Shown one piece after another: positions 53,335 to 61,586 of a stretch of 64,000 bases of DNA; position 1 is the first letter of the stretch, and every line of letters starts with the position of its first letter. The notes beneath the pieces are model-generated. The model searched no databases, was not told the DNA's origin, and worked only from the letters and a program-made list of their open reading frames with translations. A program made the position numbers and the translations under genes. Source of the stretch: Lacunisphaera sp. (GTDB taxonomy: Bacteria; Verrucomicrobiota; Verrucomicrobiia; Opitutales; Opitutaceae); assembly GCA_029945445.1 (NCBI GenBank), contig JAQSCO010000053.1, positions 1-64,000 of the forward strand, in the 5' to 3' direction.

Positions 53335-55674
53335 ATGACGCCGCCCCGCTTCTGCCTGTGGCTCGCCCTGCTTTGCGCTGCCACCGGCGCCCCTGCCGCC
53401 GAGCCCCCGGTCTACGCCAACCCGCTCGTGCTCCAGCGGGCCGACCCGTGGGTCTACCGGCACAGCGACGGCTATTATTATTTCATGGGCACCGTGCCGG
53501 AATACGACCGGCTCGAACTGCGCCGGGCGAAAACCCTGCAAGCCCTCGGCGGCGCGGAGGCGAACACCATCTGGACCAAGCACGCGACCGGCGCGATGGG
53601 CTCGCACATCTGGGCGCCGGAGATCCATTTCATCAACGACAAGTGGTATGTCTACTTCGCTGCCGGCGCCGCGGAGAAGGTCTGGGACATCCGCATCTAC
53701 GTACTGGAAAATTCCTCGGCCAATCCGCTCGAGGGCGAGTGGATCGAGAAGGGTCAGCTCAACACCGGCTGGGAGTCCTTCGCACTCGATGCCACGACCT
53801 TCGAGCACAAGGGCGTCAATTACCTCCTCTGGGCGCAGAAGGACCCGAAGATTCGCGGCAACACCAACCTCTACCTCGCGAAGATGGACACACCGTGGAG
53901 CATCACGGGCGCCGCCGTCATGCTATCGCGGCCGGAATTCCCCTGGGAACAAGTGCGCTACTGGGTCAACGAGGGCCCGGCCGTCATCAAGCACAAGGGC
54001 CACATCTTTATCACCTACTCGGCGGCCGGCACGGGCGCGGAGTATTGCCTCGGGATGCTCGAGGCGCGCGACGACGCCGACCTGCTCGACCCAAAATCGT
54101 GGACGAAGGCGCCGCAGCCGGTCTTCGCCACCTTCGAGCACAACGGCGTGTTCGGCCCCGGTCACAATAGCTTCACGACCGACGGCAAGAGCGACATCCT
54201 CGTCTACCACGCGCGCAGCTATCGCGAGATCAAGGGCGACCCGCTGCACGACGCCAACCGCTCCACCCGCGCGCAGGCCATCCACTGGAACAACAATGGC
54301 ACGCCCGACTTCGGCGTGCCGCTGCCCGCCGCCGGTTTCACCGAGCCTGTCGGACCCTCGGCCGTCGTGCCCGTCGCGTGGGACAAATTCACCGCGCCCT
54401 ACCCGGCCGACACTGACGCCCAGCGCATGCGCGCGATCCTGCAGCACGCCGTGAAACACGCACTGACGATCTGGTGGCATGATCGCGCCTATGACCAGCA
54501 GGACGACGCGCCCTACCTCGAGTTCACACACGCCAAGGGGAAGAACAGCGAGCAATCCATCCGCCCGCCCGCCGAGCAGGCCTACGCGCTCGCCGTCGCG
54601 CTGCGGCTCGGCCTCTACGATGCCGCGGCCATCGGCGTGCCCGCCGCCACGGCCGAGGGGAAGGCCTTGAAGCTCATCCGCTCCGTCGCCTACCGCCACA
54701 AGGCCAACTCACCCGGTGGCTGGGGCGACCACTGGCAGTCGGCCGCGTGGACCGGCTGGGCCGCGCACGCCGCGTGGTTGCTGTGGGACCGCCTGCCGGA
54801 GACCGATCGCACCTACGTGGAGCGCATGGTCGCCTACGAGGCCGACCGCTTCATCGACTACGCCGTGCCGTATTACCGCGATCCGTCCGGGAAGCTCATT
54901 TTTCCCGGCGATACCAAGTCCGAGGAAAATGCCTGGAACTGCTCCGTCCTCAATGTCGCCGTCAACATGATGCCCGGCCACCCGCACCACGACGCGTGGC
55001 TGCGGAAGTCCGTCGAGCTGATGGTCTCGACCTACGCGCGGCCGTCGGACGTCACGCGCCCCGACGTCATCAACGGCAAACCGCTCGCCACCTGGCTGCA
55101 CGGTTCCAACAGCAACGAGGACGGCTCGCTCGTGAACCACCACCTCATCCACCCGGACTACATGGTGGCCGGCCTGATTGAATACAACCCCGCCCCGCTC
55201 TTCGCGCTCGCGCGCCAGCCCGTGCCGGCCGCGGCGTTCTTCAATGTCGACCGCACCTACGCGGCGCTGACCGACCTGGCCTTCACGCCCGGACCCACGC
55301 CGGGCGACGGCGCGGCCGCCAACCTGCCGCCCGGCGGCACCATCTACCGCCCGGGCTCGGCAGAACTCTATTACCCGCAGGGCAACGACTGGGGCACCAG
55401 CCGCATCATGAACTTCGTCTTCGCCGACGCGCTCGTCCACGCGCTCAAGCTCGACGGACACTCGACGGTCAAGGCCGCCGAGTGGGAAAAGCTCCACGCC
55501 ACGGCGGCGCTGGCGATGCAGGCGCGCTTCACCGACGGCCGCACCTATGCGACGGAGGTGGAGGACAAGTTCCACTCACGCGACGGCTGGATCGCGCTGC
55601 GCGCCGCCGCCAGCTGCCAGGTCAAGTGGATGATGGCGCAGGGCGGGATCACGGTGACGGACCGGACGTATTGA
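53335..55674 (+). CDS. GH43 glycosidase fused to alpha-helical toroid domain
   Basis: Secreted protein of 779 residues with a signal peptide (MTPPRFCLWLALLCAATGAPA). The N-terminal GH43 propeller (about 22-360) has NPLVLQRADPWVYRHSDGYYYFMGT with the catalytic Asp, HIWAPEIHFINDKWYVYF, and a Glu-bearing ...NEGPAVIKHKGHIFITYSA plus FGPGHNSF. The C-terminal half (about 370-779) is helical with paired motifs (WQSAAWTGWAAHAAWLLWD, NAWNCSVLNVAVNMM, DGSLVNHHLIHPDYMVAGL) of an (alpha/alpha)6 toroid type. I do not recognise its subfamily. The pairing suggests an enzyme that both debranches and breaks a polysaccharide. Confidence 0.82.
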   Translation: MTPPRFCLWLALLCAATGAPAAEPPVYANPLVLQRADPWVYRHSDGYYYFMGTVPEYDRLELRRAKTLQALGGAEANTIWTKHATGAMGSHIWAPEIHFINDKWYVYFAAGAAEKVWDIRIYVLENSSANPLEGEWIEKGQLNTGWESFALDATTFEHKGVNYLLWAQKDPKIRGNTNLYLAKMDTPWSITGAAVMLSRPEFPWEQVRYWVNEGPAVIKHKGHIFITYSAAGTGAEYCLGMLEARDDADLLDPKSWTKAPQPVFATFEHNGVFGPGHNSFTTDGKSDILVYHARSYREIKGDPLHDANRSTRAQAIHWNNNGTPDFGVPLPAAGFTEPVGPSAVVPVAWDKFTAPYPADTDAQRMRAILQHAVKHALTIWWHDRAYDQQDDAPYLEFTHAKGKNSEQSIRPPAEQAYALAVALRLGLYDAAAIGVPAATAEGKALKLIRSVAYRHKANSPGGWGDHWQSAAWTGWAAHAAWLLWDRLPETDRTYVERMVAYEADRFIDYAVPYYRDPSGKLIFPGDTKSEENAWNCSVLNVAVNMMPGHPHHDAWLRKSVELMVSTYARPSDVTRPDVINGKPLATWLHGSNSNEDGSLVNHHLIHPDYMVAGLIEYNPAPLFALARQPVPAAAFFNVDRTYAALTDLAFTPGPTPGDGAAANLPPGGTIYRPGSAELYYPQGNDWGTSRIMNFVFADALVHALKLDGHSTVKAAEWEKLHATAALAMQARFTDGRTYATEVEDKFHSRDGWIALRAAASCQVKWMMAQGGITVTDRTY

Positions 55675-55786
55675 GGCAGGGGCGGTCACTCTGCTGAAGG
55701 GTGGGCGCCGGTCTCCGCACCGGCGCTGTCGCCGATGGGGACATCGGCGACCACCTCGGCGGGCCCAGCGGTCCCGCCCTACCTCA
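55672..55786. repeat. TGAGG-AGGG-CGG palindromic repeat overlapping a stop codon
   Basis: Outer arms TGAGGCAGGGGCGG and, complementing it with two mismatches, CCCGCCCTACCTCA. Inside are hairpins GCGCCGGT-ctccgc-ACCGGCGC and TCGCCGAT-gggg-ACATCGGCGA. The leftmost TGA is the stop codon of the GH43 fusion gene. Confidence 0.7.
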
Positions 55787-55798
55787 AGGAATCCCGCC

Positions 55799-55830
55799 AA
55801 AAAAAGACCGCGCCTTTGCGAGACGCGGTC
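55799..55830 (-). terminator. Rho-independent terminator, minus strand
   Basis: Stem GACCGCG / CGCGGTC, which on the minus strand is followed by seven T. It ends the transcript of the YXWGXW gene at 55853. Confidence 0.85.
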
Positions 55831-55852
55831 GAAAGTTTCCGTGCCGGTCAAC

Positions 55853-56368
55853 TCAGCCGCGCCAGTAGCCGCGGATGTAGACGTGGACGTTGCCGCGGCG
55901 CTCCCAATGCGGCGCGACGTAATGCCGGTATTCCGGCGGCGGGACGTCCCAGTAGCCGTTCACCCAGAAATAGCCGCGGCCATCAAATTCCCAGTGGCCC
56001 TCGATCCAGACCGCGTCAGGCCGGGTGCGCTCGACGATGACCACCTGGCGCGGCGGCGGTGGCGGTGGCGGACTTTCCACCACGACCTGCGTGGTCGCCT
56101 CGCGCTCCGAGCGGTAGATGGTGCCATTCCGCTGGTCCACCTGGTTGCCCATGGTCCCGCCAACCACGGCGCCCGCGGCCGCGCCGATGAGCGCGCCGTG
56201 CGCGCCATTGCCGTGGCCGCTGTTGTTGCCGATGGCTCCGCCGGCAATGGCGCCCAGCACGGCGCCCCCCAGGGCACCCCGCTCGGTGTTGGGGCCGTTA
56301 CCGACGCAGCCGCCGGTGCCCAAGGCGGCAAGCGCCAAGGCCAGACTGAAAATAGTTTTGGTGTTCAT
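55853..56368 (-). CDS. glycine-zipper YXWGXW-type lipoprotein
   Basis: Protein of 171 residues with a lipoprotein signal (MNTKTIFSLALALAALGTGGC). A glycine-zipper stretch follows (GALGGAVLGAIAGGAIGNN and GALIGAAAGAVVGGTMGN), then a Pro-rich linker with eight Pro. The C-terminus has aromatic repeats (WIEGHWEFDGRGYFWVNGYW, APHWERRGNVHVYIRGYW). Such proteins are envelope-associated and may span or tether to the outer membrane. It runs before a terminator and downstream of the BON gene; the two are probably one operon. Confidence 0.82.
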   Translation of the reverse strand: MNTKTIFSLALALAALGTGGCVGNGPNTERGALGGAVLGAIAGGAIGNNSGHGNGAHGALIGAAAGAVVGGTMGNQVDQRNGTIYRSEREATTQVVVESPPPPPPPRQVVIVERTRPDAVWIEGHWEFDGRGYFWVNGYWDVPPPEYRHYVAPHWERRGNVHVYIRGYWRG

Positions 56369-56423
56369 GGTATGATTAGTCTCGTTTTTCGGGCGAAAGG
56401 TTCCCGCCGGACGGAAGGTGGCA

Positions 56424-56828
56424 TCAATTTTTGACGACAAGCAAGGACGCGACGTTACGCACCCCTGACGTTTTGCGCGCGAGCATGACTGCCCGTTCGA
56501 GGTGTGGCTCCGCCGGCACCGACCCGGTCAGATTCACGGCGCCGTTGTGGCAATCCACGCTGATCGCAAAGACCGAGAGGTCGCTGTCCATGACGTATTT
56601 GCCCTTGATGACGGCGATAATGCGGACGTCGTCCAGACTGTCGCCCACGGTCCTGGCCTTGGCCCGGACATCCCAAAGGGAGTCCGACTGCTCCCCTTGG
56701 CCGGCCCCGGGCTTTGGCTTTGTTTCCACCACCCCGACCGGCCCGGAACTGCGCTCACGCTCATAGTAACGCCAGCCCAGCACCCCGCAGAGGGCGACAA
56801 TGAGCACGACGAAAAGGGTGGCTTTCAT
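56424..56828 (-). CDS. BON domain protein with N-terminal membrane anchor
   Basis: Protein of 134 residues. The N-terminal hydrophobic anchor (MKATLFVVLIVALCGVLGWRY) is followed by a linker of about 35 residues and one BON domain (about 60-134: SLDDVRIIAVIKGKYVMDSDL, FAISVDCHNGAVNLTGSVPA, SGVRNVASLLVV). BON proteins bind membranes and support envelope integrity or osmotic stress response. It is 55 bases upstream of the YXWGXW gene on the same strand. Confidence 0.85.
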   Translation of the reverse strand: MKATLFVVLIVALCGVLGWRYYERERSSGPVGVVETKPKPGAGQGEQSDSLWDVRAKARTVGDSLDDVRIIAVIKGKYVMDSDLSVFAISVDCHNGAVNLTGSVPAEPHLERAVMLARKTSGVRNVASLLVVKN

Positions 56829-56952
56829 CTACAGCACTGTGACCGCCAGCGCGGGGGCTTGTTCGCGGGTCTGGCCGCGGCGCCCCAGGAAATCACCCCC
56901 TCGACGCCGGAGGATCCCGGAACCTCGGCCCCGACCCATGGTCCCATAGCGC

Positions 56953-57693
56953 ATGACCCTGTTCCGTCTCAGCCGGTTCCGCGTCCTGCTGCTCGTCCTC
57001 GCCGCGGCATTCCTGGCTGGTCAGGCGCAGGCGGCCGACGGCGGCTTTGGCGCAACCATGTCCGCCGACCAACAGGCCGCCGCGGGCCTGACGCAGCTTT
57101 CGCCGGTCGAGCGCGTCGTGCTCGACCAATTGGTCGCCGGCGAACTGGCGTCGATCCGCCGTACCGAGCCGGCGGAGCTGGCCGGCACCTTTATCAGCCG
57201 CCGCACCGAGATCGAGCGCAAGTCCGCGGGCCTCGACCGGCTGACCGAGGCGCAACTGGCCAAGCTCAACGAGTATGCCGCGTCCGCGCTCGCGGCGCGG
57301 GCGAAACCGAAGGAACGCCCGCGCCTCAAGGAGAACGAGGTCCTCGCGGCGGCGAAAAAGAACGAGATCCACGGCTCGGTGACCGTAGCCTACGGCTGGG
57401 GCCGTGACGGCCGCGATATGTGGGCCGAGTCGTTGCAGCTTAATTACTACGATCCCGAAAGTCGGGTGGGCATTGCCGTCGGTCTGTCGAATTTCACCGG
57501 CAACGGTTACTACGGCTACTCTCCGGACTATTTTGGTTATAACGGCGGCCAGTATTACGGCAACGTGCCCTTCTATCTCGAAACTTCCTACCGCGGCGGC
57601 GGCCTGGGCGGGAATTTCAACTTCGGCGACGGCCAATCCTTCCGCGGCGGGGGCGGACGGTGCCTCGGCCAGGGTGGCGGCCGCGGGCGTTGA
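56953..57693 (+). CDS. secreted Gly/Tyr-rich hypothetical protein
   Basis: Protein of 246 residues with a signal peptide ([20 protein letters not shown]). A helical middle segment (QLSPVERVVLDQLVAGELAS, RRTEIERKSAGLDRLTEAQL) is followed by a C-terminal Gly/Tyr/Asn-rich region (NGYYGYSPDYFGYNGGQYYG, then GGGLGGNFNF). It looks like a surface or matrix protein. No family recognised. Its last 20 bases overlap the FHA-cyclase gene in another frame, so translation of the two may be coupled. Confidence 0.6.
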   Translation: MTLFRLSRFRVLLLVLAAAFLAGQAQAADGGFGATMSADQQAAAGLTQLSPVERVVLDQLVAGELASIRRTEPAELAGTFISRRTEIERKSAGLDRLTEAQLAKLNEYAASALAARAKPKERPRLKENEVLAAAKKNEIHGSVTVAYGWGRDGRDMWAESLQLNYYDPESRVGIAVGLSNFTGNGYYGYSPDYFGYNGGQYYGNVPFYLETSYRGGGLGGNFNFGDGQSFRGGGGRCLGQGGGRGR

Positions 57694-58624
57694 GGACGCG
57701 GGTCCGGGTCATTTTGTTGTTTATTCGCGGCGGGAGGGCGGGCACTTTCCAGCCGTGGATGCCCGCCTCGAAAGCCCGGAACTCGGCACGTTTCTCCTGA
57801 CCCGCCCGCTGAGCATCGGCCGCAGCTCAAGTTGCGATATCGTCGTCCATGGCCACGAGGTGTCGCGCCGCCACGCCCTCATCAACCCGCAGGCCGGCGG
57901 CGAGGTCTGGCTCGTCGACCTGGGCAGCACCAACGGCACCTACCGCAACGACCGCCGCGTCACCCAGCCCGCCGAGCTCGCCGATGGCGATCGGATCACA
58001 CTGGGCGGCATGACCCTGGTCTTCCACCGCACCGGCCCGGCCCGCCAGCCGGCCGGCGACATGGCCACGGTGGAGACGCAACTGACCAGCGCCGCCGTCA
58101 AGATCGAGAAGGCCTGGCTGGTGCTCGCGGACATTGAGGGCTATACCCCCTACGCGCAGGCCCACCCGCCGGAGGAGGTGTCGCGCGTCAGCGGCCAGTG
58201 GATGCTGACCTGCTCGAACCTTTTCGAAAAAAACAACGCGGACATCCAGGTCTACACCGGCGACGGTTTTCTGGCCTACGTCATCGACCGGGGCGACGGG
58301 CCGGCGGGATTTTTCAAGATCCTCGCCGGCCTGCGCGAATTCCAGGCCCGGGAAAAGGTGCTGCCCTTCCGGCTGCTGGTGCACCACGACTTCATCACGA
58401 TCGGCGGCATGTCGCCCGCCGGCGGCGAGTCCGTACTGGGGCCCGGCGTGATTCTGCTGTTCCGCATGGAAAAGATCGCCAAGGCCCACAAGTCCCGCGT
58501 CTCGCTCACGGCCGCCGCGGTGGCCCAGTGGCCGGAGAAGATCAGCCCCCTCTCGCTCGGCAAGCACAAGCTCGGCGGCTTCGAGCAGGAGCACGAGCTC
58601 TTCAGCCTCGAGCTGGCGAAGTAG
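57674..58624 (+). CDS. FHA domain + divergent class III nucleotidyl cyclase
   Basis: Protein of about 316 residues from a GTG at 57674. An FHA domain (about 35-125) has LSIGRSSSCDIVV, HEVSRRHALI and VDLGSTNGTYRN, the phosphothreonine-binding core. A class III cyclase-like domain follows (about 155-316): ADIEGYT and YTGDGFLAYV give two metal-binding Asp. At the base-recognition site the usual GDGVNLASR reads GPGVILLFR: Asp to Pro and Asn to Ile, with the Arg kept. The Lys before the second Asp is also lost. So it may use another substrate, be weak, or act as a sensor. The cNMP-binding gene follows in the same direction. Confidence 0.8.
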   Translation: MAAAGVEDAGPGHFVVYSRREGGHFPAVDARLESPELGTFLLTRPLSIGRSSSCDIVVHGHEVSRRHALINPQAGGEVWLVDLGSTNGTYRNDRRVTQPAELADGDRITLGGMTLVFHRTGPARQPAGDMATVETQLTSAAVKIEKAWLVLADIEGYTPYAQAHPPEEVSRVSGQWMLTCSNLFEKNNADIQVYTGDGFLAYVIDRGDGPAGFFKILAGLREFQAREKVLPFRLLVHHDFITIGGMSPAGGESVLGPGVILLFRMEKIAKAHKSRVSLTAAAVAQWPEKISPLSLGKHKLGGFEQEHELFSLELAK

Positions 58625-58636
58625 CGAACCGGGTAT

Positions 58637-58752
58637 GGCCGCAAAAAGTCACCAGAGCCCGGCAGCGAATGAAACTCACAAGGCGCCTATAGGCACGCGG
58701 AAAACTCCCGCCCGCGGATGGATAGTTTTTGTGACGCTTGGTGGCTAAAAAT
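58637..58752 (+). repeat. 115-bp interspersed repeat, copy B
   Basis: Direct counterpart of 3700-3814 (copy A, minus strand), by eye about 70-75% identical, with the same termini (ggccgcaaaaagtcac ... gtgacgcttggtggctaaaaat) and the same ggcgcctataggc core. It lies in the gap between the FHA-cyclase gene and the cNMP-binding gene. Confidence 0.8.
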
Positions 58753-58775
58753 TCCGCCGCCTTCGCTCCCCAGCC

Positions 58776-60749
58776 GTGAAATCCGTGGTTAATTCCGACC
58801 ATCCCCCCGTCGATCCGGTCGCGCTGCTCACGACCGACCGCCTGGTCCTTTCGTCCGACCTGCGCGTGGTCACGGTGCGACCCGAACGGCTCGTGGTCAA
58901 ATACCCGCCCGGCCGCCGCTACCTGGCCTGCACCCCGGCCCAATGGAGGCTGCTGCAGAATTTCGGCTCCACGGGACGCAGCGTGCCGGACCTTTTGCTC
59001 GAGCTGATCCCCGAAGGCCATTGCCCGTCACTGCGCGAACTCTACGAGCTGCTGCTGCGGGCCCACCAGGCCGGCATTCTCCAGGCGGAGGGCCGCCCGG
59101 GACCCGCGCCGCAGATGTCCGCCCACTGGCCGCTGAAGCTCGGGGGACCCGCCGTGCGCTGGCTCTGCGTCCTCGCACTGGCCGCCGGCATCATCGCCCC
59201 GCTGCTGCGCCCGGTGCAAATGCCGGGCGGCCTCACCGCCATTTTTATCGGCTGGCTGCTCGCCGTGGTGGCCCTCAGCGCGGGGCAGGCGCTCGCGGCC
59301 GGTGTCGTCCGCCGGGCGGGCGGCCATCCCTATCATCCGCAATTTTTCTGGAAAACCCCGCTGCCCCACTTCCGCATCGACCTCGCTGATGCCATCATGG
59401 GCGGGCGCGGCGCGGAGATCGACTCGGCGCTCGCGCAACTGGCCCCGATGTTCGCCGCGGCGGCCGCGACCGCGCTGGCCCGGCCCGAATGGCTGCTGCC
59501 CGTGCTCTGCGGTCAGTTCCTCCTGCTCTCGCCGCTTTGGCCTTCGCCGCTGCGCGACCTGCTGCGCGCACTCTACCACGACCCGCTGCTGGATGCCGCC
59601 GGTGACCTCACGCTCACGCCCGGCCGCCTCCCCGGCCTGTTGCGGCACGCGCAGGCGGGCCTGGCCGACGGAAAATTCCTGCTGGCCCGCACCGGGGCCA
59701 CCGCGGCGTGGCTGCTGCTGGTCTTCCTCGCCGGCTGCGTGCTGGTGCAGGCCAACGCGCTCGACCTGTTGAAGCGTTTCCAGGCCGCGGGCGGGTTTCA
59801 TTTCACGGCGTTCGCCCTGCTGGGCCTCCTCGGGGTGTTGGTCCTCGGCACGGTCGGGGCCGCGCTCTGGATGGCGGGGCGTTCGGTCCGCGCCTGGCTG
59901 CGCGAGCAGTCCGACCGCCGCCGGTCGCCCCGATCCGCGGTGGTCGAGCCCGCGGCCATCGCCGAAAAGCTCGGCGGCACGCTGCTGTTCCGGCACCTGT
60001 CGCCGGAGGACCTCGCGGCCCTCGCCGCCGCAGTGAAGCCCGAGGCCCACGAGGCCGGCGCCTACGTCGTCCGCGAGGGCGAGCAGGGCGACAAGCTTTA
60101 CCTGATTTACTCGGGCCACCTCCAGGTCTCGCAAAAACTGACGGAGGTCGGCCGCACCGACCGGTTCGGCGAACTGCACCCCGGCGACCTGTTCGGCGAG
60201 CGCGCCCTGCTCGGTGACGGCCGCCGCACGGCCACGGTGCGTTGCGCCACGCCCTGCGTGCTGCTCACGCTCGACAAGGCCGGCTTCGAGAACCTCATCC
60301 TCACCCGCCTGTCGCGCGCGGACCTCGAGGACAAGGTGCAGAAGATCGGCTTCCTCGCGCGCACCGAGCTCGCGCGCAACTGGAGCCAGGCCGCGCTCGC
60401 CGCGTTCGCCGGGCATGCGAAGTTCCACGAGTTCGCCAAGGGCAGCCAGATCGTCCGCGCCGGCATGGCCTTCGAGTTCTTCTGCGTCGTGCACGAGGGC
60501 GAGTTCGCCGTGATGAAGGACGGCCGGCAAAAGGCGCACCTGCGGCGGGGCGACTGCTACGGCGAGCTCAGCATGCTCGGCCACAACACCGCGAAGGCCG
60601 ACCTCACCGCGCTCACCGCGGGGCGCTGCCTGCTGGTGCCGTCGCAGGATTTTCTGCGGTTCATCACCCGCGACTTTGCCGTCGCGCTGCAGTTCGAGCG
60701 GATCGGCGCCGAAAAGCTGGGCCGGCCGATCTTTAAAAACAAGAAGTAG
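58776..60749 (+). CDS. membrane protein with two cNMP-binding domains, pseudo-M50-like core
   Basis: Protein of 657 residues. An N-terminal soluble part (20-110) is a small winged-helix-like region (CTPAQWRLLQNFGSTGRSVPDLLLEL). Six or so membrane helices follow (about 125-375), and the C-terminus holds two cyclic-nucleotide-binding domains (about 400-510 with EGEQGDKLYLIYSGHLQV and DLFGERALLGDGRRTATVR; about 530-650 with EFFCVVHEGEFAVM and CYGELSMLGHN). The phosphate-binding cassette Gly-Glu-x-Ala and Arg is intact in the first. The membrane core resembles M50 site-2 proteases in layout, but the HExxH site reads SAGQA, so it is probably non-proteolytic. Confidence 0.8.
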   Translation: MKSVVNSDHPPVDPVALLTTDRLVLSSDLRVVTVRPERLVVKYPPGRRYLACTPAQWRLLQNFGSTGRSVPDLLLELIPEGHCPSLRELYELLLRAHQAGILQAEGRPGPAPQMSAHWPLKLGGPAVRWLCVLALAAGIIAPLLRPVQMPGGLTAIFIGWLLAVVALSAGQALAAGVVRRAGGHPYHPQFFWKTPLPHFRIDLADAIMGGRGAEIDSALAQLAPMFAAAAATALARPEWLLPVLCGQFLLLSPLWPSPLRDLLRALYHDPLLDAAGDLTLTPGRLPGLLRHAQAGLADGKFLLARTGATAAWLLLVFLAGCVLVQANALDLLKRFQAAGGFHFTAFALLGLLGVLVLGTVGAALWMAGRSVRAWLREQSDRRRSPRSAVVEPAAIAEKLGGTLLFRHLSPEDLAALAAAVKPEAHEAGAYVVREGEQGDKLYLIYSGHLQVSQKLTEVGRTDRFGELHPGDLFGERALLGDGRRTATVRCATPCVLLTLDKAGFENLILTRLSRADLEDKVQKIGFLARTELARNWSQAALAAFAGHAKFHEFAKGSQIVRAGMAFEFFCVVHEGEFAVMKDGRQKAHLRRGDCYGELSMLGHNTAKADLTALTAGRCLLVPSQDFLRFITRDFAVALQFERIGAEKLGRPIFKNKK

Positions 60750-60788
60750 GCGGAGGGAGGAGCGCAATCTGGCGGCGCCCCGCCGAGC

Positions 60789-61586
60789 TCAGACCACCCG
60801 CGCCAGCAACACGGTGATGTTGTCCGGCCCGCCGGCCGCATTGGCCGCGGCGATCAGCGCCTCCGCCGCCGCGGGGGTGGCCGCCGGGAGCGCCGCCTGC
60901 AGGAGGACCGGGGTTTTTTCGCGCAGCGGCCCGAAGAGCCCGTCGGAACAAAGCCCGAACGCATCCCCCGGCGCGAACTCCACCGCCGCCACCTGCGGCA
61001 CGATCTGGCGCCCGTCGCCGCCCATCACCTGCTCGAGGATCGAGCGGTATTTGAAACGGGTCAGCGCCTCCGCGGTCATTTCCCCGCGCCGCACCATGGC
61101 GGCGCCCAGGCTGTGATCCTCAGTGAGCTGGCGCAGGCGGCTGCCGTGCAAAAGATAGATGCGGCTGTCGCCGACGTGGCCGAGCACCGCGGTGCCGCCG
61201 GGCCGCAGCCACAGCGCGGAGAGCGTCGCGCCCATGCCGTGCCAGCCGGGCCGGGACAGTGCCCGGGCCATCAAGGCGGCGTGCACGACCTGCAGCGCCT
61301 CGCGCATGGCCGCCGCGGGCTCGGGGGCGGCGCAGCGGGCGGCGATTTCCTGCGCGATGTGCTCGACGCAAAACCGGCTCGCCTCCTCGCCGCCCAGCGC
61401 GCCGCCCATGCCGTCACTCACGACGAGCAGCGCCCCGCCCGTCCCCAGGTCCAGCCGCCCGGACGCCAAGGGTGCGGCGGAAATTCCGGGCGCGAAAACG
61501 CCCCAGCAATCCTCGTTGTTGCCGCGCACCCGCCCGAGATCCGAGGCGGCGGTCCATTGCACCTGCACGGCGGCGGCTTTTTTCAT
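60789..61586 (-). CDS. PP2C-type Ser/Thr protein phosphatase
   Basis: Protein of 265 residues of the PP2C family: SDLGRVRGNNEDCWGVF, VVSDGMGGALGGEEASR with metal-binding Asp and Gly, LGHVGDSRIYLL, LTEDHSLG, LCSDGLFGPL and GGPDNITVLLA. It dephosphorylates Ser/Thr-phosphoproteins, the natural antagonist of the kinase encoded by the gene just upstream, with which it shares an ATGA overlap at 61583-61586. The phosphatase is soluble and cytoplasmic. Confidence 0.95.
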   Translation of the reverse strand: MKKAAAVQVQWTAASDLGRVRGNNEDCWGVFAPGISAAPLASGRLDLGTGGALLVVSDGMGGALGGEEASRFCVEHIAQEIAARCAAPEPAAAMREALQVVHAALMARALSRPGWHGMGATLSALWLRPGGTAVLGHVGDSRIYLLHGSRLRQLTEDHSLGAAMVRRGEMTAEALTRFKYRSILEQVMGGDGRQIVPQVAAVEFAPGDAFGLCSDGLFGPLREKTPVLLQAALPAATPAAAEALIAAANAAGGPDNITVLLARVV

